A stretch of 64,000 bases of DNA from Parapristionchus giblindavisi. Lineage: Eukaryota; Nematoda; Chromadorea; Rhabditida; Diplogasteridae. The translations under genes were made by a program, and so were the position numbers. The stretch lies in assembly GCA_943737045.1 (NCBI GenBank), contig CALSFV010000006.1, forward strand, positions 620,001 to 684,000. The letters are read 5' to 3'. Shown in pieces: positions 43,000 to 52,106 of the stretch. Every line of letters begins with the position of its first letter. Position 1 is the first letter of the stretch. Below the pieces are notes generated by a model that saw only the letters and a list, made by a program, of their open reading frames with translations, made no database searches and was not told the origin of the DNA.

Positions 43000-44303
43000 A
43001 TTTATTTCTTTATTCCATCAAATATAAATGTTCATAATCACATTAATAACACAGGGAAGAGGGGAGATGGATTTCCGTCGCTTATACGCGATTTCGGATT
43101 GGGCTCGGTGGCAGTTTTCAAAGGAAGGGGTTAGGGACGAATTAGAGAAACTTTAATGATGAGATTAGGAGGGAGATTAGATAACCCTGCACGGAAGGTT
43201 ATTTGTGCGGAGATGACTAATTCAGGGGATAGTTTATTCCAAGTGTCAATACATCTAGAAGCACATGTGGTATGAGTTGAAGAAATCTTATAAGGGAGAA
43301 CAATACGCAATGGGTGCGATAGACGACAATATCTAGAAGGATGAACAGTGAATAGATTGGTTGAATCAAACAGGTTTAATTGGTGTATAGTACTATGTAT
43401 GAATTGAATTTCGTAAATAGCTCTCCTATATTCAAGGGTCGGAATTTTAAGGAAACTAAGTCTATTGTGATAAGAAGTGGATGGTAAACGACATTTAGCG
43501 AACATTCTTTTAGTATAATTCCTTTGGACATCTTCAAGACAGTCGGTAAGGTGCTTTGTAGTGGGATTAAATACAACAGTAGATGATTCAAGAATGGGTC
43601 TAACATAAACACAATAAGCTTTAAGGAAGATTTCGTTTGATTTAGAATATATGGTCTTGAAAAGAATATTAGCCCTTTGTCTAGCTCTATTGGAAATAAT
43701 GGAGATGTGGTCATTAAACTTTAAATTAGGGGTCATATGAATACCTAAGTCTTTAACAATAGAAGACGGGGATAAAGCATGACCATCGAGGTAATAAACA
43801 GTTCTATTCTTAAGAGGTCCAAAATGCATTACAGTACATTTCGATGGGGAGAGGGTCATATTCCATAATTCGCTCCATTCGGAAATTTGGTCAATGGTAT
43901 TTTGAATATCTACAGATGAAGATGGGACAGGGGCGTAAATCTTTATATCATCAGCAAATATGCCATGGTGGATATTAGGAGGGATAATTGATTGGATATC
44001 GTTCAGATATAAGATGAATAATAAGGGGCCAATACTAAAACCTTGAGGAACTCCTGATACAATAGGTGCAGGAGGAGAAAAGGTGTTATCAACAAATATG
44101 GACTGTGTACGACCGAATAAATAGGACTTAAACCATGCAACAATATGATCAGAAAAACCAAGTTTTGAAAGTTTGAACAACAATAATCTATGATCAATAC
44201 TATCAAATGCCTTTGCTTAGTCAAAATAAATGGAGTCAATAGATGTACCACGAGAGTGATAGGACATATAATTTGAATATGTTTCGACTAATTGGGTAGA
44301 GGT
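43000..44303 (-). mobile_element. 5'-truncated CR1/Jockey-like non-LTR retrotransposon, copy 2
   Basis: A duplicate of the 37,621-38,924 insert at an offset of 5,379 bp, with the same ends and the same AACAC flanks (42,995-42,999 and 44,304-44,308). Because the surrounding satellite and the neighbouring 125-bp insert are duplicated with it, this copy arose by tandem duplication of the array and not by a second transposition. Confidence 0.9.
43131..44303 (-). pseudogene. Reverse transcriptase fragment, CR1/Jockey-like, copy 2
   Basis: The same broken C-terminal reverse transcriptase half as copy 1. The 350-codon open stretch (44,183-43,131) gives an identical product, and the TAA in motif A is at 44,217-44,219. 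FADD and SGVPQG are retained. Identity at the protein level and in shadow frames between copies shows no measurable divergence since duplication. A functional role is excluded by the missing N-terminal half and the shared stop. Confidence 0.9.
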
Positions 44304-44482
44304 AACACATAAACATATTTATTCGGTATCGGTCAATCAATAATTCACTGCATTACCTTGTGGAGTTTACATCGCTGTAGATCAATAAATATGATGCGTG
44401 AAGGCCTCATACTTCTGGAAAGACTCGGTCTGAAACTATAGATATATAATTAAATCCATTATATTCGTCTTCATCACAAATA
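44304..44482 (-). repeat. Satellite segment between two inserts, copy 2
   Basis: The duplicate of 38,925-39,103: less than one monomer in minus orientation between the copy-2 non-LTR fragment and the copy-2 125-bp insert. Confidence 0.92.
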
Positions 44483-44607
44483 CCTGGAAGCGACGATACG
44501 CAGTGAGATCCTTCCCTCCCTCTCTCCGACCCCCTCCCCTCAACATTATTCACACTATTCATTTATCACTTGCTGTCACATTTATTCAATGTATGATAAA
44601 TTAAATT
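44483..44607 (+). mobile_element. Short 3' end of a non-LTR retrotransposon, copy 2
   Basis: The duplicate of 39,104-39,228 with the same AAATA flanks (44,478-44,482 and 44,608-44,612). The 5,379-bp duplication ends a few bases beyond it. Confidence 0.75.
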
Positions 44608-46312
44608 AAATACAGTATCATTATACGATACAGTACTGAGAGAAGATCAAAGATTAAAATCACAACAACACGTAAACATCTTTATTCGATATCGGTCAAT
44701 CAATAATTCACTACATTACCTTGTGGAGTTTACATCGCTGTAGACCAATCAATATGAGGAGTGAAGGCCTCATACTTCTCGAAAGACTCGGTCTGAAACA
44801 ATAGATATATAATTAAATCCATTATTTTCGTCTTCATCACAAATACAGTATCATAATATGATACAGTACTGAGAGAAGATTTAAGATTAAAATCACAACA
44901 ACACGTAAACATCTTTATTAGATATCGGTCAATCAATAATTCATTACATTACCTTGTGGAGTTTACATCGCTGTAGACCAATCAATATGAGGAGTGAAGG
45001 CCTCATACTTCTCGAAAGACTCGGTCTGAAACAATAGATATATAATTAAATCCATTATTTTCGTCTTCATCACAAATACAGTATCATAATACGATACAGT
45101 ACTGAGAGAAGATCAAAGATTAAAATCACAACAACACGTAAACATCTTTATTCGATATCGGTCAATCAATAATTCACTACATTACCTTGTGGAGTTTACA
45201 TCGCTGTAGACCAATCAATATGAGGAGTGAAGGCCTCATACTTCTCGAAAGACTCGGTCTGAAACAATAGATATATAATTAAATCCATTATTTTCGTCTT
45301 CATCACAAATACAGTATCATAATACGATACAGTACTGAGAGAAGATTTAAGATTAAAATCACAACAACACGTAAACATCTTTATTAGATATCGGTCAATC
45401 AATAATTCACTGCATTACTTTGTGGAGTTTACATCGCTGTAGACCAATCAATATGAGGAGTGAAGGCCTCATGCTTCTCGAAAGACTCGGTCTGAAACAA
45501 TAGATATATAATTAAATCCATTATATTCGTCTTCATCACAAATAGAGTATCATTATACGATACAGTACTGAGAGAAGATTAAAATCACAACAAAACGTAA
45601 ACATTTTTATTCGGTATCGGTCAATCAATAATTCACTGTATTACTTTGTGGAGTTTACATCGCTGTAGATCAATAAATATGATGCGTGAAGGCCTCATAC
45701 TTCTGGAAAGAATCGGTCTGAAACAATAGATATATAATTAAATCTATTATTTTCGTCTTCATCACAAATACAGTATCATAATACGATACAGTACTGAGAG
45801 AAGATTTAAGATTAAAATCACAACAACACGTAAACATCTTTATTCGATATCGGTCAATCAATAATTCACTGTATTACCTTGTGGAGTTTACATCGCTGTA
45901 GACCAATCAATATGAGGAGCGAAGGCCTCATACTTCTCGAAAGACTCGGTCTGAAACAATAGATATATAATTAAATCTATTATTTTCGTCTTCATCACAA
46001 ATACAGTATCATAATACGATACAGTACTGAGAGAAGATCAAAGATTAAAATCACAACAACACGTAAACATCTTTATTCGATATCGGTAATTCAATATTTC
46101 ACTGTATTACTTTGTGGAGTTTACATCGCTGTAGACCAGTCAATATGATGCGTGAAGGCCTCATACTTCTGGAAAGAATCGGTCTGAAACAATAGATATA
46201 TAATTAAATCCATTATTTTCGTCTTCATCACAAATACAGTATCATAATACGATACAGTACTGAGAGAAGATTTAAGATTAAAATCACAACAACACGTAAA
46301 CATCTTTATTAG
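44608..46312 (-). repeat. Satellite array, inverted orientation, third block
   Basis: Minus-orientation monomers up to the LTR retrotransposon. This stretch contains the subtype in which CTTTGATC on the monomer strand is CTTAAATC (44,880, 45,345, 45,800 and 46,270), which opens a reading frame through the monomer. One monomer near 45,572 lacks 7 bp. Another near 46,085 reads GGTAATTCAATATTTC, a local rearrangement of GGTCAATCAATAATTC. Confidence 0.94.
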
Positions 46313-46547
46313 TGCCATGTCTGCTCTAAAGTCTATTAGCGTAATCAGACTGCACCATAGCTTATACATTTGCGTATGACCCATTTCCCTATTCTATGTC
46401 AATGACACGTCACCCTAGTTGACGTGCTGTCTATATTGGTCATTCCTTCATTCTTATCTAGTTCGTTCCTTTGTACCGGTGGTACTGTTTCTCTCGCTCA
46501 ATAAAGTCTCTACATTATTAATACTTGTTGTGCCTAAGGACATAACA
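46313..46547 (+). repeat. 5' LTR
   Basis: 235 bp, TGCCATGTCT to GGACATAACA. It would supply the promoter and polyadenylation signals. An AATAAA lies at 46,500-46,505, 42 bp before the LTR end, and a TATA-like CTTATACAT near 46,361. GACACGTCA and TTGACGTGCTGTC around 46,406-46,432 form an imperfect inverted pair with ACGT cores that could bind a bZIP factor (inference). It differs from the 3' LTR only at TTATTAATAC against TTATTACTAC. Confidence 0.95.
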
Positions 46548-46551
46548 TTAT

Positions 46552-46566
46552 TGGCGACCAGGATTG
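46552..46566 (+). promoter_or_regulatory. Putative tRNA primer-binding site
   Basis: TGGCGACCAGGATTG begins 5 nt after the 5' LTR. The leading TGG pairs with the CCA end of a tRNA, as in other LTR retrotransposons that prime minus-strand DNA this way. I cannot name the tRNA from the window. Confidence 0.75.
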
Positions 46567-46639
46567 TTTGACGAGCTAACGCGTAAGTGAATTCTTATTA
46601 TTTCTTGTTTCTTTTGTTGTTTCTTGTTGTTCACTTTCT

Positions 46640-46827
46640 CTGTATTTGGTAATACAGATATTACTATACTTTGGCAAGTATAGGCAGGCTTGTATTTGTC
46701 AATACAAGCAGGAAAGTGTTACTTTCACTGTATTTGTTAATACAGGGTTAGGAAGATCTGTATTTGTTAATACAGATATTACTATACTTTGGCAAGTATA
46801 GGCAGACTTGTATTTGGCAATACAAGT
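46640..46827 (+). promoter_or_regulatory. Row of eight short hairpins in the LTR-element leader
   Basis: Eight perfect hairpins in 188 nt between the primer site and the Gag-Pol start. Spans: 46,640-46,657, 46,664-46,683, 46,688-46,709, 46,712-46,726, 46,728-46,745, 46,756-46,777, 46,782-46,801 and 46,806-46,827. Seven have 7-9 bp stems and four-base loops of the form TG(G/T)(C/T); the fourth has a 6-bp stem and GTT loop. Stems fall into related types (CTGTATT/AATACAG, CTATACTT/AAGTATAG, CTTGTATT/AATACAAG) and recur in order, so the row looks like a duplicated module. The position would suit RNA packaging, dimerisation or translation control. That role is inference. Confidence 0.85.
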
Positions 46828-46913
46828 AGTAAGTGCAACGTTCTTGCAAGAGGCACGCCGAAGGCTATCGCGATTTTTTTGAGCTAAGCGAACTCAAATA
46901 ATTCGTAGTAAGG

Positions 46914-49211
46914 ATGCCTCGTGTGGAGAAGACTGAAGCAGTTACGTTAGCATCGGTATTGGAGATGATAGCGAACATGCAACAGCAGTTCATGAACGTG
47001 CAGAGTGAACAAAACAAGAAGAACAATGAGATACTCGAGAAGTTGGCGAGTAAAGAGACCGTTGTTAGTGGAGAAAGGAACCATAGTCAAGTGTCTAAAG
47101 GACCATCTATTGAAAGATATTCGAGAGCATTTGAGCGTGAAGGCTCAGCAGTGCAGACGAATACAGCCAATATTGTGAGAGTACCAGAAGATAATAAGGG
47201 AAAGAATCATAAGAGTCAAAAGACCGAGAGATCAAAGGCCAATGTGAAATGTACACATTGTAGCAAGAATGGTCATACTGAAGAGAGATGCTGGTTGAAG
47301 CATCCTGAAATGAGTCCGAAGAAGAACTTCCGGAACAATTCAGTACAAGTGAAGGATTGCAATCAGATTGAAGGCAATCGTGTGTACGTGAATGTTTCCA
47401 TGGATGGAAAACAGATGGAGTGTCAACTTGACACAGGATCTGATCTGACGCTCATCTCGGAGGTTGACTGGAAGGAGATGAAGAATCCTGAGTTGATTCA
47501 AGTTCCATGTACCGTATCATGTGCAAATGGACAAGGTATGAAGATCCTCGGCAAGTTTCGCAGTAAAATGGAATACTGTGGAATGAAGTGTGACGCATGG
47601 ATCCACGTCACCCCAAGACCGATTCGACTAGTCGGCAATGATGTATTCTTCAAGCTAGACTTGAAGCGAGCATTCTCAGATGAGAATGATGAAATGGTGA
47701 TTGCACACATCAAGTCAGGAGACTACGCAGCCTGGGTAAAGGATGTCTTCCCAGAAGTCTGTGAGCCTGGACTGGGCAAGTACAATAAGTCTGCAGCGAA
47801 ATTGTACCTGAAACCGGGCGTGAAGCCGGTATTCCGTAACAAGCGGCCAGTGCCGTATGCCAGCCAGCAGGTGTGTGATAAGGAGATCGATCGATTATGT
47901 GATATGGGAGTGATTTCCAAGGTGGAACACTCGGAGTGGGCGGCTCCATTCTTGCTAGTCGCAAAGAAGAATGGTGCAAAGAGATTGTGTGCTGATTTCA
48001 AGACAGGTCTGAATGACTGTCTGGAGGATTGTACTCATCCGCTCAAGCTGCCGGAAGACATATTCGCCTCGTTGAATGGTGGAACAGTCTTCTCCACGAT
48101 CGATTTCTCGGATGCGTATCTCCAAGTTGAAGTAGACGAGGAAGCTAAGAAGCTGCTCGTGATCAATACGCATCGTGGACTGTATCAGTACCACAGATTA
48201 CCGTTCAATGTGAAACCTGCTCGAGGTATATTCCAGTCAATAATGGACCAGATGTTGACAGGAATGAGCAGGACAGTGGCATACTTGGATGATGTCGTTG
48301 TAAGTGGAAGGACGAAGGAAGAGCACGACGAGAATCTGATGAGAGTTCTCGAGAGGATTCGTGATTCTGGATTCAGAATCCGACTAGAGAAGTGTGCGTT
48401 CGGACAGAAAGAAGTCCACTTCCTTAGATTCATCGTGAATGAATCTGGACGTCATCCAGATCCAAAGAAGGTGCATGTACTCAAGGAGATGCAAGTACCC
48501 AAGGATGAAACTCAACCGAGATCGTTTCTCGTTGGAGTTAACTATGAAACTTTCGATCAGAATATCGAGAGCCAAGTAAGATGTTATGAAGGTTGTGAAA
48601 GTGTTGCCAAGAATCCTTCGAAAGCTGAACCAATCAAGTGGCCAGAGTCGAGTCGACCAATGGAGCGAGTCCATATGGATTTCGCCGGTCCAATGAATGG
48701 TCAATACTACTTGATCATTGTGGATGTTCATAGTACATGGCCAGAGGTCGTGACGATGGAAAGGATTACGGCTGATGCAACCGTCAAAGCACTGAGAGAC
48801 TTCGTATCGAGATACGGTAGTCCGGAGACCATAGTGTCTGATAATGGAACTCAGTTCAAGTCTGAGAAGATGAGAGCTTTCTGTATGGAGTATGGAATCA
48901 ATCACATGTTCTCGCCGCCATATCATCAACAGAGCAATGGACAGGCTGAACGCTTCGAGGATACGTTCAAGCGGTCACTGTTGAACATGAGAGGAGAATG
49001 TCCTGAGGACGAGAATGTGGAGAAGTTCTTGATGATCTGCAGATGCACTCCAAATAATCAATTGAAGATGTGTACTCCAGCTGAGATCTTCCTCGGAAGG
49101 AAGATGCGCTGTTGTCTCACTCTCATGTCTCCCGGGGAGGGAGAGGAGAGAGTAGTGAATGACAAGGTGACACGAGAGTTCGCCGAAGGAGACACTGTTT
49201 ACTTCTCGTGA
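46914..49211 (+). CDS. Gag-Pol polyprotein of LTR retrotransposon, RNase H deleted
   Basis: A 765-codon frame from ATG 46,914 to TGA 49,209. Residues about 10-50 look helical or coiled-coil. A CX2CX4HX4C zinc knuckle (C113, C116, H121, C126) marks nucleocapsid. The aspartic protease has DTGS at 173-176. RT spans about 300-545 with motif A D397 and YLDD 457-460. Integrase follows with a complete D589, D643, E679 triad (35-residue spacing between the last two). At about residues 544-550 the RT thumb segment SFLVGVNYETF runs straight into DQNIESQVRC, normally part of the integrase zinc-binding domain, so RNase H and the two zinc-binding histidines are gone; the remaining cysteines (557, 561) are spaced CX3C and not CX2C. 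Gag before the knuckle is only about 110 residues. It resembles K02A2.6-like gypsy elements. It is probably unable to complete reverse transcription alone. Confidence 0.93.
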   Translation: MPRVEKTEAVTLASVLEMIANMQQQFMNVQSEQNKKNNEILEKLASKETVVSGERNHSQVSKGPSIERYSRAFEREGSAVQTNTANIVRVPEDNKGKNHKSQKTERSKANVKCTHCSKNGHTEERCWLKHPEMSPKKNFRNNSVQVKDCNQIEGNRVYVNVSMDGKQMECQLDTGSDLTLISEVDWKEMKNPELIQVPCTVSCANGQGMKILGKFRSKMEYCGMKCDAWIHVTPRPIRLVGNDVFFKLDLKRAFSDENDEMVIAHIKSGDYAAWVKDVFPEVCEPGLGKYNKSAAKLYLKPGVKPVFRNKRPVPYASQQVCDKEIDRLCDMGVISKVEHSEWAAPFLLVAKKNGAKRLCADFKTGLNDCLEDCTHPLKLPEDIFASLNGGTVFSTIDFSDAYLQVEVDEEAKKLLVINTHRGLYQYHRLPFNVKPARGIFQSIMDQMLTGMSRTVAYLDDVVVSGRTKEEHDENLMRVLERIRDSGFRIRLEKCAFGQKEVHFLRFIVNESGRHPDPKKVHVLKEMQVPKDETQPRSFLVGVNYETFDQNIESQVRCYEGCESVAKNPSKAEPIKWPESSRPMERVHMDFAGPMNGQYYLIIVDVHSTWPEVVTMERITADATVKALRDFVSRYGSPETIVSDNGTQFKSEKMRAFCMEYGINHMFSPPYHQQSNGQAERFEDTFKRSLLNMRGECPEDENVEKFLMICRCTPNNQLKMCTPAEIFLGRKMRCCLTLMSPGEGEERVVNDKVTREFAEGDTVYFS

Positions 49212-49641
49212 TCGGGATAGACCGAATCACGAGAAGTGGTCTGAAGCCGTAGTGCTCAGAAAGAAAGGAAATGTGATGTATGAAGTCCAGAGATTGGATG
49301 GTAGTTTGGTAACTGCCCATACGAATCAATTGAAGAAGAGATGGACTGAGGATAGTGATCCTCTGAGTGTATTACTGGAGAGCTTCATTGTTCCCGCCGA
49401 CAACGTCGTCGAATGCAACGTCCAGGTCGAGCCCGCCAAGTGCAACGTCTCGCCGTCTACTGCCGATTCCGTCGTCATTGATGTTGATGTTGATGCTGTC
49501 GTCGTGCCCACAAATAACGTGGAGAACAACAAGAAGTCTAAACCTGAGCTTACCGTAACCGGTTCTACAAGGCCAGCCCGTAATAGACAACCACCCTCTC
49601 GTTTGAATATCTCATCCACTAGAGGTCAAACCTACCATTGA
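49207..49641 (+). pseudogene. Out-of-frame integrase C-terminus of the LTR element
   Basis: After the TGA at 49,209 the expected integrase C-terminal sequence continues in the +1 frame from about 49,207 to a TGA at 49,639: NHEKWSEAVVL, GNVMYEVQRLDG and a THTNQL-like HTNQLKKR segment, the small beta-barrel domain with its final arm, followed by a low-complexity acidic, valine-rich tail. This is a single frameshift relative to the Gag-Pol frame. A separate protein starting at the GTG of 49,252 is unlikely. A sequencing error, a mutation or ribosomal frameshifting could each explain the break; the first two are likelier because no slippery heptamer is obvious. Confidence 0.8.
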
Positions 49642-49784
49642 TTCGTATCGCCATGATTATTGATTCCTTATTATTGATCGTAATTCCTATTGTCATTACA
49701 TCACATTATTTATCCTGTACTATATGATTATGTACATATTTATTGTTTGTCAGATATGCCCTAGTTCATATCTTGGTGCGGAGG
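49642..49784 (+). other. LTR-element 3' untranslated region with polypurine-like end
   Basis: AT-rich non-coding sequence between the integrase frame and the 3' LTR. The last ten bases, GGTGCGGAGG (49,775-49,784), are purine-rich and abut the LTR, where the plus-strand primer of LTR retrotransposons normally lies. The tract is short and interrupted by T and C, so the call is tentative. Confidence 0.6.
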
Positions 49785-50019
49785 TGCCATGTCTGCTCTA
49801 AAGTCTATTAGCGTAATCAGACTGCACCATAGCTTATACATTTGCGTATGACCCATTTCCCTATTCTATGTCAATGACACGTCACCCTAGTTGACGTGCT
49901 GTCTATATTGGTCATTCCTTCATTCTTATCTAGTTCGTTCCTTTGTACCGGTGGTACTGTTTCTCTCGCTCAATAAAGTCTCTACATTATTACTACTTGT
50001 TGTGCCTAAGGACATAACA
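49785..50019 (+). repeat. 3' LTR
   Basis: 235 bp, TG to CA, with one substitution relative to the 5' LTR. AATAAA lies at 49,972-49,977. It is followed directly by the ATTAG target duplication and satellite. Confidence 0.95.
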
Positions 50020-50770
50020 ATTAGATATCGGTCAATCAATAATTCACTGCATTACTTTGTGGAGTTTACATCGCTGTAGACCAATCAATATGAGGAGTGA
50101 AGGCCTCATGCTTCTCGAAAGACTCGGTCTGAAACAATAGATATATAATTAAATCCATTATATTCGTCTTCATCACAAATACAGTATCATAATACGATAC
50201 AGTACTGAGAGAAGATCAAAGATTAAAATCACAACAACACGTAAACATCTTTATTCGATATCGGTCAATCAATAATTCACTGTATTACCTTGTGGAGTTT
50301 ACATCGCTATAGACCAATCAATATGAGGAGTGAAGGCCTCATGCTTCTCGAAAGAATCGGTCTGAAACAATAGATATATAATTAAATCCATTATATTCGT
50401 CTTCATCACAAATACAGTATCATAATACGATACAGTACTGAGAGAAGATCAAAGATTAAAATCACAACAACACGTAAACATCTTTATTCGATATCGGTCA
50501 ATCAATAATTCACTGTATTACTTTGTGGAGTTTACATCGCTGTAGATCAATAAATATGATGCGTGAAGGCCTCATACTTCTGGAAAGACAAGGTCTGAAA
50601 CTATAGATATATAATTAAATCCATTATATTCGTCTTCATCACAAATACAGTATCATTATACGATACAGTACTGAGAGAAGATCAAAGATTAAAATCACAA
50701 CAACACGTAAACATCTTTATTCGATATCGGTCAATCAATAATTCACTGTATTACTTTGTGGAGTTTACAT
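50020..50770 (-). repeat. Satellite array, inverted orientation, between LTR element and RTE fragment
   Basis: About three minus-orientation monomers. The first half-monomer (GATATCGGTC) resumes exactly where the array was cut at 46,312. The last ends GAGTTTACAT at the RTE fragment. Variants include GCTTCTCG for ACTTCTCG and AAGACAAGG for AAGACTCGG. Confidence 0.94.
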
Positions 50771-51640
50771 CAAATCAAATCAAATCAAATCATTTGTTTT
50801 CCTGTATAAGAAAGAATGGGATGGTATTGGGTTCTTCTTATCACGTTAGACGGGGTCAGGAAAGCTAGTCTTCTTATGCCATAGTTGTCGGTCCAGCGTG
50901 TGTCGTTCTGTCAACTTGAGTTCCGTGAAGTCCTTTTTGATCGCATCCGTCCATCTCAGCTTCGGTCGTCCTCTTGGTCTCCTTCCTTGTGGTGAGTACT
51001 GAATCATCCTTCTGCATACGTGGTCTCTTTCTCTCCTCTTCACATGTCCGTACCATCTCAATCTTTTCTCTCGGATCTTTTCATTAATCGGTCTTACTTT
51101 CATCATTCCTCTAAGCACCTCATTTCTTATTCTATCAGACAAGGTAACTCCACATGCCCATCTCATCATCCTCATCTCAGTGCACATCAACTTTGCTTCC
51201 TGTCTATCCGTCATCGGCCATGTCTCACTTCCATACATCAGAGCTGGTCTAATCACAGTCTTATACACTTTGCCCTTTATTCGAATCGCTACTCTCCTGT
51301 CTCTTAATACTCCACTGCACGCTTTCCACTTACTCCAAGCACACTTCACTCTATTATCGATATCCCGTTGTGCATCACCTTCTGTCGATATCACTGATCC
51401 CAGATACTTAAAGTGGTCTACTCTCTTTATCACTTCTCCATCCACATCGGTCATTATCTTCGGACCGCACTCATACCCAATGAACTCTGTTTTTTTCGTA
51501 TTCAGAGTCAAACCAGCTTCAGCCATTCTTGACTGGACCTCTCGCACTTTACGCTCCAATTCATCAACATTCTCATCTGTCAAACAGATGTCATCAGCGT
51601 ATATCATAAACTTCGGTGCTTCGTCCAATTCGTACATTCG
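50771..51640 (-). mobile_element. 5'-truncated RTE-type non-LTR retrotransposon fragment
   Basis: An 870-bp insert flanked by TACAT (50,766-50,770 and 51,641-51,645), a probable 5-bp target duplication, in a monomer that otherwise reads GTTTACATCGCTG. On the minus strand it holds the RT palm end and C-terminal domain, about 75 bp of 3' UTR and a tail of four ATTTG units. Short tandem-repeat tails in place of poly(A) are characteristic of the RTE clade. This family differs in sequence from the RTE element at 60,181. Confidence 0.9.
50846..51640 (-). pseudogene. RTE reverse transcriptase C-terminal fragment
   Basis: An open frame of about 264 element-derived codons. It starts a few residues before the catalytic YADD and contains KYLGSVIST, a thumb-like CAWSKWKACSGVLRDR segment, VIRPALMYGSETW, the conserved MRMMRWACGVTLSDRIRNE block, LRWYGHVKRR and RRPRGRPKLRW, all in the order typical of RTE elements, and ends with TGA-type termination before the tail. 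The endonuclease and most of RT are missing, so it cannot act alone. The first six residues of the longest open frame (from 51,658) are satellite read-through, not element sequence. No frameshift is visible in what remains, so the insertion is fairly young. Confidence 0.9.
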
Positions 51641-52106
51641 TACATCGCTGTAGACCAATCAATATGATGCGTGAAGGCCTCATACTTCTGGAAAGAATCG
51701 GTCTGAAACAATAGATATATAAATAAATCCATTATTTTCGTCTTCATCACAAATACAGTATCATAATACGATACAGTACTGAGGAGAAGATCAAAGATTA
51801 AAATCACAACAACAGGTAAACATCTTTATTCGATATTGGTCAATCAATAATTCACTGTATTACCTTGTGGAGTTTACATCGCTGTAGACCAATCAATATG
51901 AGGAGCGAAGGCCTCATACTTCTCGAAAGACTCGGTCTGAAACAATAGATATATAATTAAATCCATTATTTTCGTCTTCATCACAAATACAGTATCATAA
52001 TACGATACAGTACTGAGAGAAGATCAAAGAATACAATCACAACAACAAATAAACATATTTATTCGGTATCGGTCAATCAATAATTCACTGTATTACCTTG
52101 TGGAGT

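Larger units (their letters stand above)
35550..44619 (-). repeat. Segmental tandem duplication, 5,379-bp offset, carrying retroelement inserts
   Basis: About 35,550-39,240 recurs at 40,929-44,619, offset 5,379 bp. The copies contain satellite monomers, the 1,304-bp non-LTR fragment and the 125-bp retroelement end. Satellite parts differ by a few substitutions: AAGGGCTC/AAGGCCTC, CAATATCGG/CGATATCGG, CAAATACAG/CAAACACAG and CTCGG/CTCCG. The retrotransposon parts encode identical 350-residue products. Upstream of the block the alignment continues at offset 5,373 after a 6-bp indel. Right of the copies the sequence differs (ATAATACG against ATTATACG). Confidence 0.88.
46313..50019 (+). mobile_element. 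Ty3/gypsy-type LTR retrotransposon, complete ends, internally deleted
   Basis: A 3,707-bp element with 235-bp LTRs starting TG and ending CA, flanked by a 5-bp target duplication ATTAG (46,308-46,312 and 50,020-50,024). The uninterrupted target CTTTATTAGATATCGG exists in neighbouring monomers (for example near 44,915), confirming insertion into satellite. Order inside: primer-binding site, hairpin-rich leader, Gag-Pol frame (nucleocapsid knuckle, protease, RT, integrase), polypurine-like stretch, 3' LTR. The order RT before integrase marks the Ty3/gypsy class. RNase H is missing and Gag is very short. No envelope-like frame is present. The LTRs differ at one of 235 positions, so the insertion is young. 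Confidence 0.95.

Noticed and set aside
46121..46384. 87-codon minus-strand frame crossing the 5' LTR boundary
   Set aside because: It is a chance fusion of satellite monomer frame with antisense LTR.
47710..49619. Open frames antisense to or overlapping the Gag-Pol frame
   Set aside because: They are shadows of the Gag-Pol and integrase C-terminal coding sequence with no recognisable domain.
49891..50079. 62-codon plus-strand frame across the 3' LTR end
   Set aside because: It spans the LTR/satellite junction and has no domain; chance read-through.
51020..51653. Two plus-strand open frames (95 and 157 codons) over the RTE fragment
   Set aside because: They are antisense to a clear RTE reverse transcriptase and show no family motif.
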